The notes: generated from the letters alone by a model not told the origin. A DNA stretch of 6,041 bases from Candidatus Kapaibacterium sp. (GCA_030830285.1 JAURNF010000228.1:1-6041); one strand, 5' to 3'; counted from the stretch's first letter, positions 1 through 6,041 are shown. Numbers and translations: made by a program.

Positions 1-1
1 C

Positions 2-46
2 ATTGCTCTCGTATGGATGTGGTGTACTACCGCGATGGTTGCGCAG
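2..46 (+). other. C-terminal part of a Sec signal peptide (start outside window)
   Basis: Reading in frame from base 2 gives IALVWMWCTTAMVAQPQ. The hydrophobic run followed by A-M-V-A before Q fits a signal peptidase I site, with cleavage near residue 9 or 10 (numbered from the ATG at 17). The basic n-region and start codon are missing because the window begins here. Translation from ATG 17 would leave a signal peptide of only about ten residues with no positive charge, so that ATG is probably an internal Met. Confidence 0.75.
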
Positions 47-3000
47 CCACAGATCGCATACATCTTGCCTGACATTGGAGCACCACGGTTTTCAACCTAT
101 ATCGAGGTGATCGCTCCCACAGCAGCACGCGGAGCATTCGGTGCAGATCGCGTATGGCTCAACAACGCGGGGGATGATGTTCGCCTTGTATGTGATCGTT
201 CCGCTGATTCAGCGCGCGTCACGTTTGGTCCGCTCGTCGTTAGCTGGGGTGGACGTCTCATCTCGACCCATGCATTTGTGCATCCAACTGTGAAACCGAA
301 TAGTAGCGACTGGCAAGCACTGCGCTCGGAGTTTCGTATTCCAATTAAGGTGGTAGTGAACGGTCGGACATCGAACATCGATACGTTCTACATCGTGCAA
401 CCGTGGAAGCTCGGCAACGTGACTGCCGATCCCGGACGAATTCTTGGTGAAGGAACACTTGGCAAGCGCTCACGTCGTGGCGCGATGATTGTTGATTCGC
501 TCATTCTCCCAGGTGGCGAAACGTATACCGTATCGCTTCGCGATCCTGATCCATCCACGCCAGGCAATCAAGCATATCTCCCCGCTACACTCCTTTCAGC
601 CAACGCCATTCGTGGCATTGGTACTGTCGATATCAGCGTGAGCGCTTCTGGCAGTGATGGCGGACCCGGTGGTGGTGGTGGTGCAGGTGAGTACGAAAAC
701 TCACTTGCAACGACAGGTGGAACCGACGGTGGTGCAGGATTCACTGGCGGTGGACCTGGTGGTGTGAATAGTACGTTTGGCAATCGTCGTCAAAAGCCCG
801 GCGTTGGTAGTGGTGAAGAGATTCCACGCGATAACGCAAACACACGTGGATCAAAATCGCTCAGTGGCGCAACGGGTGGTGAAGCTACAGGTGCCTACGA
901 GAATGCAGGGGGCGGCACAGGCCACCCATTCGGTCAGAGCGGAACTGGTTGCGATAACCGCAACACCTGCCAACCAGTTGGTGGCAATGGTGGTGGCTCT
1001 GGTGTGCAGGAAGGCAAGCGTGGTGGCGGTGGCGGATACGGTGAGCCTGGGGGTTCGGAAGGTGGCACAACTAATGGTGGCAATGCACATGGCAACATCG
1101 TCATTGTCCCGCTGGCAGGGGGCTCGGGTGGCGCTGGTGGCAATCCTGACCTCTTCAACCGTGCAAGTGGTGGCGGTGGCGGTGGTGGTGCGCTTTCGAT
1201 TCACGCGAACTTTCTGAGCAGTCTGAATATCTCCGCGCGTGGTGCATCGCCAGCGCGTCGTACAGTACTTGGCGGTGGTGGATCTGGCGGTGGAGTTATT
1301 GCTGGCGGACGCTTGGACAATCCACGTCCAACTGAGGCAGTTACGTGGCAGATTTCAGGTGCATCCGATGCTAATCCGAATCCAGCAGCACGCATGATGT
1401 CGGGTGGTCGTGGACGTGCGCGCTATGATGGTGCGGTTCCACTCAATCTCAACGTGATGGTTGGTCCGATGACGGACACCACAACAAACTCCTTGCGCAC
1501 GCATCTGCTCACGGGGCAGGGCAATGGCAATGATCTGCAGATCTTCATCAAGCCAGAGAGTGGTCCATGGCAGCGTGGACCCCTGGTGAGTGGGTATCGA
1601 ATTCTCGAGTCAGGCTTCTGGCGTCAGCAAGTCTCATGGCCTGGTCGTGATACGTTGTATTACGTCGCCATCGGTATGGCAATGCCAACTGCTGGTGCGG
1701 GAGAGTACAGCGCACAGCCAGAGATGATTTTCTCGCAATCAGCCTGGAACATCATCCGTATCTACGGTCCGCCGATCATCAATGGCACGTCATCGCTCGA
1801 CCTGGGTGCATATGTATGTCCTGGAGAAGAGCTCCGTGACTCGATCTGGGTGAAGAACGTTGGTGAATCACCACTCGTTGTGTCGCAAGCAACGTTAAGC
1901 GCACCTGGCTTCCGTCTTGTATCGCCAGCTCTGCCCGATACCATCAAGCCATATGACTCGACGGCATACGTTGTGGCGTTTGTGCCGGTAGCTGGACAGT
2001 CGGGCGTGGTGAATGGACGCTTGGATCTGCAACACAACGACACGGCAGCAACATCGGCACGTCCGTTCGCAGTAAACCTGCGCGTTGATGTTCGACCATA
2101 CGATTTTGTGTATTCGGTTGGCGGAGTTCGTCGCGACACCTTCGACCTTGGTGTCGTATGTATCGGACGTGAGGTGAGTGCCTCCGTTGTGATATCGAAT
2201 CCGAGTGCATCGTCTATGCGCATCGATCGAATCATCTCGACATCTCCGGCGCTTGTGAGCATCCGTGGTGGTGCACCAAGTGACCTACCAGCCGGCACTG
2301 GAAGTTCTGCCTTCTTGGCCACGTTCCAGGGTCGTGCGCGCGGCGTGTTTACAATTCCCGTGTTGATCTACACAGCGGAGTGCCGTCGTCCTGACACGGT
2401 GTGGATCCGTGGTGATGTTCGTGAGTCGAACCTCACACTCATCGGCACTGGACAGTTCGGACTAGTCCGCGTCGGTGATCGTCCGGAGCTTACAATCGAA
2501 GTACGCAACGATGGTAGCGACACAGCGCGCATCGCGAGCTTGCCAACTCCACCTGCTCCGTTCCGATTCGTCAAGAGCGTGCCCGCAATACCGGCAGTGC
2601 TCGTGCCTGGTGCATCACTACTTGTTACCTACGCCTATGAGCCAAGTGCTGATGGCGACCATGCGTTTACGCTTCGCATTGTGACTGACTCCGTCAATGG
2701 CAGCTGTCCTGCGTCGATTGTGACGATCCTTGCTGGCTCAGCACGCGGAGCCAACATTTCGCTATCGCAACCATCACTCTCGTACGATACCGTGTCGAGC
2801 TGTGCTGTTGGAACCGACAGTGTCGTTGTGAAGAATTCGGGATCAGCTCCGATCACCTTGCTATATCCCGCATCGATAAACGGACTTGACCAAACGTCTT
2901 TCCGTATTGCACGCCAGCCATTGAATGACATCGAGCTTGCTCCTGGGGCATCGGCGACGTATGTGGTAATCATGGATGGATCGATTGGACCCGACGGATC

Positions 3001-4741
3001 GAAGTCGGCGATACTGACCATCCGTACAAGCGATACGCAACTCAGCACGCTGAACCTCCCTCTCGCAGGATACCGCGCATCGGCGAACCTTGCCGGACCT
3101 CGCGTGATTGATCTTGGTCTGATCGAAGTTGGAACACAAGGTCAAGCGCAGCGCTCCTACAAGAATGTATCTGCCATTTCTGCATCCGGTACAATCGCAC
3201 CAACGCCAGCATCTGGGTCGACGACCGTTGCACCCGCAACATTCACACTCGGAAGTGGCGATTCGATTGATGTTTCGTTTACGCTGCAGGCGCGCAACGA
3301 AGGCGCAATTGAAGACACCGTGCTCGTGGTTCTCTCGGAGCCATGTGTTGATACCGTGGTTGTTCTTGTGCGAGCAATTGGCTACTCGCGATCAATCAGT
3401 GTTGCGTCACTTGTCGATATGGGTGTCGTGGCAGAGTGCGCTACCGCACGTGATAGCGTTGTGTATACGAACACACAAGCTGTGCCGTTAACGCTGCTCA
3501 ACGCTGCTGTCACCGGACCGGATGCCACGCTGTTTACACTCGAGAATGCTACGGCACTCGTGAACTACGTACTGCAGCCAGGAACTTCATTCACACTCTA
3601 CGTGAGATTCGATCCACGTGCATCAACCGATGGCCGGAAACAGGCCAACGTTGTGACGACTGCCCGCATCGGCGGAGCAGATGTGACGGTGATTACGGAG
3701 TTGAAGGGTGAACGTCGGATGTTGCTCGCAGCAGCGCCGGATCGCGTCGTCTTCGGAACGATCAGCGTTGGTAACACCGCCTCACAACGCGTCACCATCC
3801 AAAACGTTGGTGGTCAGTCTGCAAACATTGCTCGCATCGCACTTCAAGGAACCAGTGGTGCGGTGTTCGCACTGACGCCGTCGCAGCAAGCACCGTTCCG
3901 TCTCGACCGAACGACGTTCTTCAACGTCGATGTGTCGTTCACACCAGCGGCACAGCTAATCTATGTTGATACGCTGCTGGTCACGTTTGATGCGCCATGT
4001 AACGATACGCGTCGCATTCCAATCACAGGCGTTGGTCAACTCAACATCGAAGTGCTTCTCGAACTCCCGAACGACACCGTCGATCCCGCTGCTCGCAACT
4101 ACGCGCTTCCAATTACTGTGCGTCGTGTAAGCGGGGATCAGAACCTTACTGATGGCACATTGATCCTGCGACTCCAGTATCAGACAGAGACGTTTGTGGC
4201 GCGCAGCGTCACGGGCGGCACAATTCGCTCGAATACGTCGACCGCAGGTGTTACGAACCTTGAACTCGAAGTCCCGAACATCGATGTCACAGAAACGAGC
4301 AGTGTTGCTGCTTCGATTGTGGGTGATATGACGCTCGGAACCGTCATAACAACGCCACTCGCTATGATCGATGCGCGCATCGAGACACCAGCATTTGCGC
4401 CGATTGTCCGACCAGTGGATGGTTCACTAACCCTCGCAATCTGTCGTGAGGGTGGCGATCGACTTGTCACGCGTACGGGAGCGCTTACGCTCCGCATCGT
4501 TCCGAATCCATCACGCGATGTTGCCGACATCACCGTTGAAGCCTTCGAGGTGGGTGAGCACACGGTCTCTGTCAGCTCTATCACAGGCGAGCACATCGAC
4601 ACATGGAGCTTTGTGCACCAGCGCGGTGATGCACCGCATCAATCGCTGCGCGATGTGCGTCAGTGGACACCGGGTGTCTACTCGGTAGTACTCACAACTC
4701 CAACGCGACGTCGCGTTGTTCCTCTTACCATTCTCCGATGA
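2..4741 (+). CDS. Large T9SS-secreted surface protein with glycine-rich module and seven ASH/choice-of-anchor-D-like repeats (5' partial)
   Basis: The frame is open from base 2 to TGA 4739-4741. The first in-frame ATG (base 17, used here as residue 1) lies inside a hydrophobic segment that looks like a signal peptide, so the true start is upstream of the window. Order of regions: signal-peptide tail (to about residue 10); beta-rich N-terminal region (11-205); glycine-rich module (211-435); beta-rich region of unknown family (436-587); seven Ig-like ASH repeats (588-1341); probable cohesin-like domain (1342-1480); T9SS type A-like sorting domain (1489-1574). Proteins of this build are exported by the Sec system, cross the outer membrane by T9SS and become surface-attached or released. 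No catalytic motif is visible, so a structural, adhesive or matrix role is inferred. The next gene follows within 8 bases or overlaps. The export call is firm; the biological role is unknown. Confidence 0.93.
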   Translation: MALVWMWCTTAMVAQPQIAYILPDIGAPRFSTYIEVIAPTAARGAFGADRVWLNNAGDDVRLVCDRSADSARVTFGPLVVSWGGRLISTHAFVHPTVKPNSSDWQALRSEFRIPIKVVVNGRTSNIDTFYIVQPWKLGNVTADPGRILGEGTLGKRSRRGAMIVDSLILPGGETYTVSLRDPDPSTPGNQAYLPATLLSANAIRGIGTVDISVSASGSDGGPGGGGGAGEYENSLATTGGTDGGAGFTGGGPGGVNSTFGNRRQKPGVGSGEEIPRDNANTRGSKSLSGATGGEATGAYENAGGGTGHPFGQSGTGCDNRNTCQPVGGNGGGSGVQEGKRGGGGGYGEPGGSEGGTTNGGNAHGNIVIVPLAGGSGGAGGNPDLFNRASGGGGGGGALSIHANFLSSLNISARGASPARRTVLGGGGSGGGVIAGGRLDNPRPTEAVTWQISGASDANPNPAARMMSGGRGRARYDGAVPLNLNVMVGPMTDTTTNSLRTHLLTGQGNGNDLQIFIKPESGPWQRGPLVSGYRILESGFWRQQVSWPGRDTLYYVAIGMAMPTAGAGEYSAQPEMIFSQSAWNIIRIYGPPIINGTSSLDLGAYVCPGEELRDSIWVKNVGESPLVVSQATLSAPGFRLVSPALPDTIKPYDSTAYVVAFVPVAGQSGVVNGRLDLQHNDTAATSARPFAVNLRVDVRPYDFVYSVGGVRRDTFDLGVVCIGREVSASVVISNPSASSMRIDRIISTSPALVSIRGGAPSDLPAGTGSSAFLATFQGRARGVFTIPVLIYTAECRRPDTVWIRGDVRESNLTLIGTGQFGLVRVGDRPELTIEVRNDGSDTARIASLPTPPAPFRFVKSVPAIPAVLVPGASLLVTYAYEPSADGDHAFTLRIVTDSVNGSCPASIVTILAGSARGANISLSQPSLSYDTVSSCAVGTDSVVVKNSGSAPITLLYPASINGLDQTSFRIARQPLNDIELAPGASATYVVIMDGSIGPDGSKSAILTIRTSDTQLSTLNLPLAGYRASANLAGPRVIDLGLIEVGTQGQAQRSYKNVSAISASGTIAPTPASGSTTVAPATFTLGSGDSIDVSFTLQARNEGAIEDTVLVVLSEPCVDTVVVLVRAIGYSRSISVASLVDMGVVAECATARDSVVYTNTQAVPLTLLNAAVTGPDATLFTLENATALVNYVLQPGTSFTLYVRFDPRASTDGRKQANVVTTARIGGADVTVITELKGERRMLLAAAPDRVVFGTISVGNTASQRVTIQNVGGQSANIARIALQGTSGAVFALTPSQQAPFRLDRTTFFNVDVSFTPAAQLIYVDTLLVTFDAPCNDTRRIPITGVGQLNIEVLLELPNDTVDPAARNYALPITVRRVSGDQNLTDGTLILRLQYQTETFVARSVTGGTIRSNTSTAGVTNLELEVPNIDVTETSSVAASIVGDMTLGTVITTPLAMIDARIETPAFAPIVRPVDGSLTLAICREGGDRLVTRTGALTLRIVPNPSRDVADITVEAFEVGEHTVSVSSITGEHIDTWSFVHQRGDAPHQSLRDVRQWTPGVYSVVLTTPTRRRVVPLTILR
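47..631 (+). other. N-terminal beta-rich region of the surface protein, family not recognised
   Basis: Residues 11-205 follow the signal peptide. Alternating hydrophobic patterns (for example RVTFGPLVVSW, FRIPIKVVV) suggest beta strands. The last part, about residues 140-205, runs through GRILGEGTLG, a basic patch KRSRRG and the segment RDPDPSTPGNQAYLP, then leads straight into the glycine-rich module; it may form the entry cap of that module. A single cysteine is at residue 59. I see no catalytic signature and assign no family. Confidence 0.5.
668..682 (+). repeat. (GGT)5 trinucleotide tract in the glycine-rich module
   Basis: Five successive GGT codons encode Gly 218-222. It is a pure triplet run inside the coding frame. 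Gain or loss of a unit would keep the frame, so it could vary in length without breaking the protein. Confidence 0.85.
1169..1189 (+). repeat. Seven-codon GGT/GGC polyglycine tract
   Basis: Seven consecutive Gly codons (GGT GGC GGT GGC GGT GGT GGT) encode Gly 385-391, just before a hydrophobic rung-like stretch (ALSIHANFL). The alternating GGT/GGC use makes it an imperfect triplet repeat, less prone to slippage than a pure run. Confidence 0.85.
1322..1777 (+). other. Beta-rich region between glycine-rich module and ASH repeats, family not recognised
   Basis: Residues 436-587. It opens with the last Gly-rich turn (SGGRGRARYDG, 462-472), which looks like an exit cap of the preceding module. 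A segment of about 110 residues follows, with motifs DLQIFIKPESGPW (506-518) and RDTLYYVAIGM (544-554), suggesting a beta-sandwich. It ends at the start of the first ASH repeat. No catalytic residues stand out and I cannot name the family. Confidence 0.4.
1778..4039 (+). repeat. Seven tandem ASH/choice-of-anchor-D-like Ig-fold repeats
   Basis: Residues 588-1341 divide into seven units of 105-110 residues: 588-694, 695-802, 803-910, 911-1020, 1021-1125, 1126-1233 and 1234-1341. Each starts with a strand plus a D-L-G or F-G type motif (DLGAYV, DLGVVC, FGLVRVG, DLGLIEVG, DMGVVAE, FGTISVG; degenerate in unit 4), then a V-x-N-x-G-like strand (VKNVGESPL, VRNDGSDTA, VKNSGSAPI, IQNVGGQSA). A loop such as LAPGASATYVV or LVPGASLLVTY comes next, and the unit closes with a strand. 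This is the pattern of the ASH/choice-of-anchor-D family common in secreted Bacteroidota-type proteins. The units are strongly diverged in sequence, so they are old duplications. They probably form a rod that projects the N-terminal modules from the cell; that role is inferred. Confidence 0.82.
4040..4456 (+). other. Probable cohesin-like beta-sandwich domain
   Basis: Residues 1342-1480 follow the last ASH repeat. The opening (LELPNDTVDPAARNYALPI, then VRR) resembles the start of cohesin-like domains, where an acidic strand and a P-x-x-x-x-Y/V-x-L/V-P-I segment lead into a series of strands, here TLILRLQYQTETFVARS. The domain ends with SLTLAICREGGDRLV before the sorting domain. In related secreted proteins such domains occur next to the T9SS signal. 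There is no dockerin in this window, and the assignment rests on pattern only. Confidence 0.4.
4481..4738 (+). other. T9SS type A-like C-terminal sorting domain
   Basis: Residues 1489-1574, the last 86. The hallmark start is LRIVPNPSRD (1492-1501), followed by a hydrophobic strand series, a G-E-H-I turn (1524-1527), and the closing W-T-P-G-V-Y-S-V-V-L (1550-1559) with a basic last strand ending TILR. This matches the type A sorting domain (P-N-P near the start, G-x-Y-x-V near the end) that the type IX secretion system recognises and usually removes on export. Position at the extreme C-terminus and length are as expected. Confidence 0.9.
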
Positions 4742-4752
4742 TCAACGCAATG
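4738..4752 (+). promoter_or_regulatory. Gene junction with two in-frame starts; ATGA overlap possible
   Basis: The first gene's stop TGA (4739-4741) overlaps an ATG at 4738-4740, which is in the same frame as the next ATG at 4750 (adding M-I-N-A before M-K-K). The upstream start would give a 4-base ATGA overlap, typical of termination-reinitiation coupling; the downstream one leaves 8 bases. Neither has a Shine-Dalgarno-like purine run upstream, as is usual in Bacteroidota. The downstream start gives the more typical signal peptide (MKK...). Confidence 0.6.
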
Positions 4753-4824
4753 AAGAAGAGTTCTCGCTCAGTTCTGTTGATGCTTGTTGGATTGTATGCA
4801 CTGTCGGCGCACGATGCACAAGCA
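4750..4824 (+). other. Signal peptide of the OmpA-family protein
   Basis: MKKSSR gives a basic n-region, then the hydrophobic core VLLMLVGLYALSA, and the cleavage motif A-Q-A before Q26 fits signal peptidase I. There is no lipobox cysteine, so it is not a lipoprotein. Confidence 0.85.
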
Positions 4825-6041
4825 CAACTGCGACGTCGTGATTCAGTAACGCAGCAAAGCGAACGTCTGTCGATGTATCTCGGTGGATATCTGGGAGCAC
4901 ATGGGAATATGCATCTCGCGCAGTTCGGCGCATTACCAGGAGTGCCGAATTGTTGTACGACCTATGGCAATGTGGTTTCGCTCGGGCTGGCAGGTGGGGC
5001 ATCACTCGATTTCCCATTCTCCGAGACGCTTGAACTGCAGAATCGCATAGGCTATGCTGGACTCTCCGGAACGCTCCAGGCGTCGCAAACCATTGGTAAC
5101 GAACCCGTGTTAAACGATGGTCCAATCCCAACGGAGGAGCGTCGCGCAATCGTCGTCGATCATACACTCGACGCGGGACTTGCAATGGTTGCGCTTGAAC
5201 CGTCACTCGCATTTCGTGTTGGCTCGTCGCTGTGGGTGTCGGCAGGAGCACGCGCAGGCTTCCTCCTGCAGAAGACATTTGCACAGCGCGAGACGCTTGT
5301 GCAGCCGGATGGCTACACGTTTACCAATGGCTCTGCGGTTCGCAACGCCGTGAGCGCTGACATACCAGAGGCTAATGCACTGCAGATTCACGGATCGTTG
5401 GGTGTAGGGTATGAATTTGCACTACGTTCCGGTGCGCTCATCCGACCTGAGATTCGTGCATATGTGCCAGCACTTGCGATCACATCTGTTGATTGGCGTG
5501 TTGTGTCAGTGCAGGCAGGTATCAATGTGCGATTCGGCATCTATACTCCGATCGAAGCAGCGAAGGAATACGATACCGTGTTTGTTCGCGATACGATCAT
5601 CGCCGAGCGTGTCGGAATCGCTGCGCCGCGTATCACGCTGCAGAATCGTGTCGAGGATGAAGATGTGCAGCGTCGAGGTGACGTTGAGTATCACGCAATC
5701 ACGATCAAAGAGCGCTATCTGCGCGAAACGCCTCGCTCATTTGCTCCAGGAATCACATCGCAGTTGATGGCACGACGTGATGATGGAACCATGGCTCCAC
5801 TTGATGCAATTCGTGTGGAAGAGCTTGACGTGATCGAGAGTTATCCGTTGTTGCCACAGATCTACTACCCAGAGGGAAGTGGCGATCTATCCGCGACAAC
5901 ACAACGTCGCATTACAGCTCCTGATGCGTTGGTGTTCCAACCAACAAAGCTCGAACGCAATCAGCTCGATGTCTACCGTAACGTGCTCAACATCATTGGC
6001 CACCGCATGTCGACGATCCCGGATGGTAAGATCACCGTCAG
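4750..6041 (+). CDS. OmpA-family outer-membrane beta-barrel protein (3' partial)
   Basis: The frame is open from ATG 4750 to the window end: 430 full codons, no stop. Residues 1-25 are a signal peptide; 40-265 a region of alternating amphipathic strands fitting an outer-membrane beta-barrel, ending in VRFGIY; 266-353 a polar, charged linker that begins with YDTVFVRDTI (274-283); and from 354 an OmpA-like C-terminal domain, cut off by the window. Proteins of this build sit in the outer membrane and hold peptidoglycan through the OmpA domain; here this is inferred from pattern. A Cys-Cys pair is present at 68-69 (GVPNCCTTYG). The gene follows the surface protein directly, so one transcript is likely. 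ATG 4738 is an alternative start. The specific substrate or partner is unknown. Confidence 0.85.
   Translation, partial: MKKSSRSVLLMLVGLYALSAHDAQAQLRRRDSVTQQSERLSMYLGGYLGAHGNMHLAQFGALPGVPNCCTTYGNVVSLGLAGGASLDFPFSETLELQNRIGYAGLSGTLQASQTIGNEPVLNDGPIPTEERRAIVVDHTLDAGLAMVALEPSLAFRVGSSLWVSAGARAGFLLQKTFAQRETLVQPDGYTFTNGSAVRNAVSADIPEANALQIHGSLGVGYEFALRSGALIRPEIRAYVPALAITSVDWRVVSVQAGINVRFGIYTPIEAAKEYDTVFVRDTIIAERVGIAAPRITLQNRVEDEDVQRRGDVEYHAITIKERYLRETPRSFAPGITSQLMARRDDGTMAPLDAIRVEELDVIESYPLLPQIYYPEGSGDLSATTQRRITAPDALVFQPTKLERNQLDVYRNVLNIIGHRMSTIPDGKITV
4867..5544 (+). other. Predicted outer-membrane beta-barrel region
   Basis: Residues 40-265 show repeated strands of alternating hydrophobic and small or polar residues, often with Gly and aromatic ends: MYLGGYLGAHG, VVSLGLAGGASLDF, LAFRVGSSLWVSAGARAGF, IHGSLGVGYEFAL and VVSVQAGINVRFGIY. 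Strand count by eye is about eight to ten. The sequence GVPNCCTTYG (64-73) probably lies in the first extracellular or periplasmic loop. Confidence 0.7.
5809..6041 (+). other. Start of an OmpA-like C-terminal domain (truncated by window)
   Basis: From residue 354 the sequence runs IRVEELDVIESYPLLPQIYY, then PEGSGDL, where OmpA-family domains usually have an I-x-F-D-x-x-S-x-x-L strand and turn. After about 20 residues a helix (LERNQLDVYRNVLNIIGHRM) and the strand PDGKITV follow, matching the alpha1-beta2 part of the fold. The peptidoglycan-binding Asp and Arg of the family would lie beyond base 6041 and cannot be judged. Confidence 0.65.

Larger units (their letters stand above)
647..1321 (+). 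other. Glycine-rich module (low-complexity but ordered)
   Basis: Residues 211-435. By hand count, 77 of the 220 residues from 211 to 430 are glycine (35 %). The glycines come in clusters of two to seven, broken by recurring aromatic or polar blocks: two YEN blocks (226-228 and 294-296), GGGTGHPFGQSG near 298-309, and a cysteine pair at 312 and 318. Two rung-like hydrophobic stretches follow (NIVIVPLAGG near 360-369, ALSIHANFLSSLNISARG near 392-409), each flanked by Gly runs. Such modules in bacterial surface proteins may form a Gly-rich beta-helix or polyglycine-II-like packing; that structure is inference. Proline-rich open frames on the opposite strand here are by-products of the GGT/GGC codons. 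Confidence 0.85.

Noticed and set aside
13..72. ATG at base 13 in another frame
   Set aside because: It opens a frame of only about 19 codons that ends within the signal-peptide region of the main gene.
772..779. TACGTTTG, matching the Bacteroidota -7 promoter consensus TAnnTTTG
   Set aside because: It lies deep inside the coding region, has no TTG-type -33 element at the proper distance, and no gene starts downstream. A chance match.
568..1217. Several open frames overlapping the glycine-rich module, both antisense (Pro-rich or Thr-rich) and in another forward frame (777-1217)
   Set aside because: GGT/GGC-rich codons give stop-free frames on both strands. The predicted proteins are low complexity, lack domains, and lie wholly inside a well-supported gene.
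1762..2322. 186-codon antisense open frame under ASH repeats 1-2
   Set aside because: Arg/Ser/Thr-rich translation with no recognisable domain, opposite a clear coding frame; typical shadow.
2408..4630. Arg-Gly-Asp tripeptides (residues 798-800 and 1536-1538 of the surface protein) as integrin-type adhesion motifs
   Set aside because: One lies in a repeat-end strand and the other in the sorting domain that is normally removed. Two RGDs in such a long Arg- and Gly-rich protein are expected by chance.
4742..4749. Terminator or promoter between the two genes
   Set aside because: The gap is only 8 bases, with no hairpin or T-run, so there is no room for either.
4742..5284. 180-codon antisense open frame opposite the OmpA-family gene
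   Set aside because: The plus-strand frame has a signal peptide and barrel pattern. The antisense translation is rich in Arg and His and has no domain.
5411..5767. 118-codon plus-strand open frame inside the OmpA-family gene
   Set aside because: Out of frame with the barrel coding sequence; Arg/Ser/Cys-rich composition typical of a shifted frame.

Overview
The window holds two same-strand genes and almost no intergenic DNA. It looks like a chromosomal fragment of a Bacteroidota/Chlorobiota-type (FCB group) bacterium, with the Ignavibacteria/Kapabacteria side as my best guess. The main evidence is a C-terminal type IX secretion (T9SS) type A-like sorting domain on the first protein, a trait of that superphylum. 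Three weaker points agree: an OmpA-type outer-membrane barrel protein follows directly, neither start has a visible Shine-Dalgarno sequence, and the base composition is moderate rather than AT-rich. The genus cannot be named from this sequence.

Bases 1-4741 are one very large secreted surface protein of at least 1,579 residues, cut at its 5' end by the window edge. In order it has: the tail of a signal peptide; an N-terminal beta-rich region; an organised glycine-rich module (about 35 % Gly over 220 residues); a beta-rich region of unknown family; seven tandem ASH/choice-of-anchor-D-like Ig-fold repeats of 105-110 residues; a probable cohesin-like beta-sandwich; and the T9SS sorting domain. 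It has no catalytic motif and reads as a structural or adhesive surface protein.

Bases 4750-6041 (possibly from 4738) begin a second gene, cut at its 3' end. It encodes a signal peptide, an outer-membrane beta-barrel of about 225 residues, a periplasmic linker and the start of an OmpA-like C-terminal domain. It starts 8 bases after the first gene's stop, or overlaps it by 4 bases (ATGA) if the upstream ATG is used, so the two are almost certainly co-transcribed.

Taken together, a T9SS-exported cell-surface protein is followed by an outer-membrane protein that may bind peptidoglycan, which suggests a cell-envelope operon. I see no mobile element, CRISPR array, tRNA, rRNA, terminator or convincing promoter. 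The most notable points are a two-repeat period of single cysteines in the ASH array, the ordered glycine-rich module, and the possible translational coupling of the two genes.
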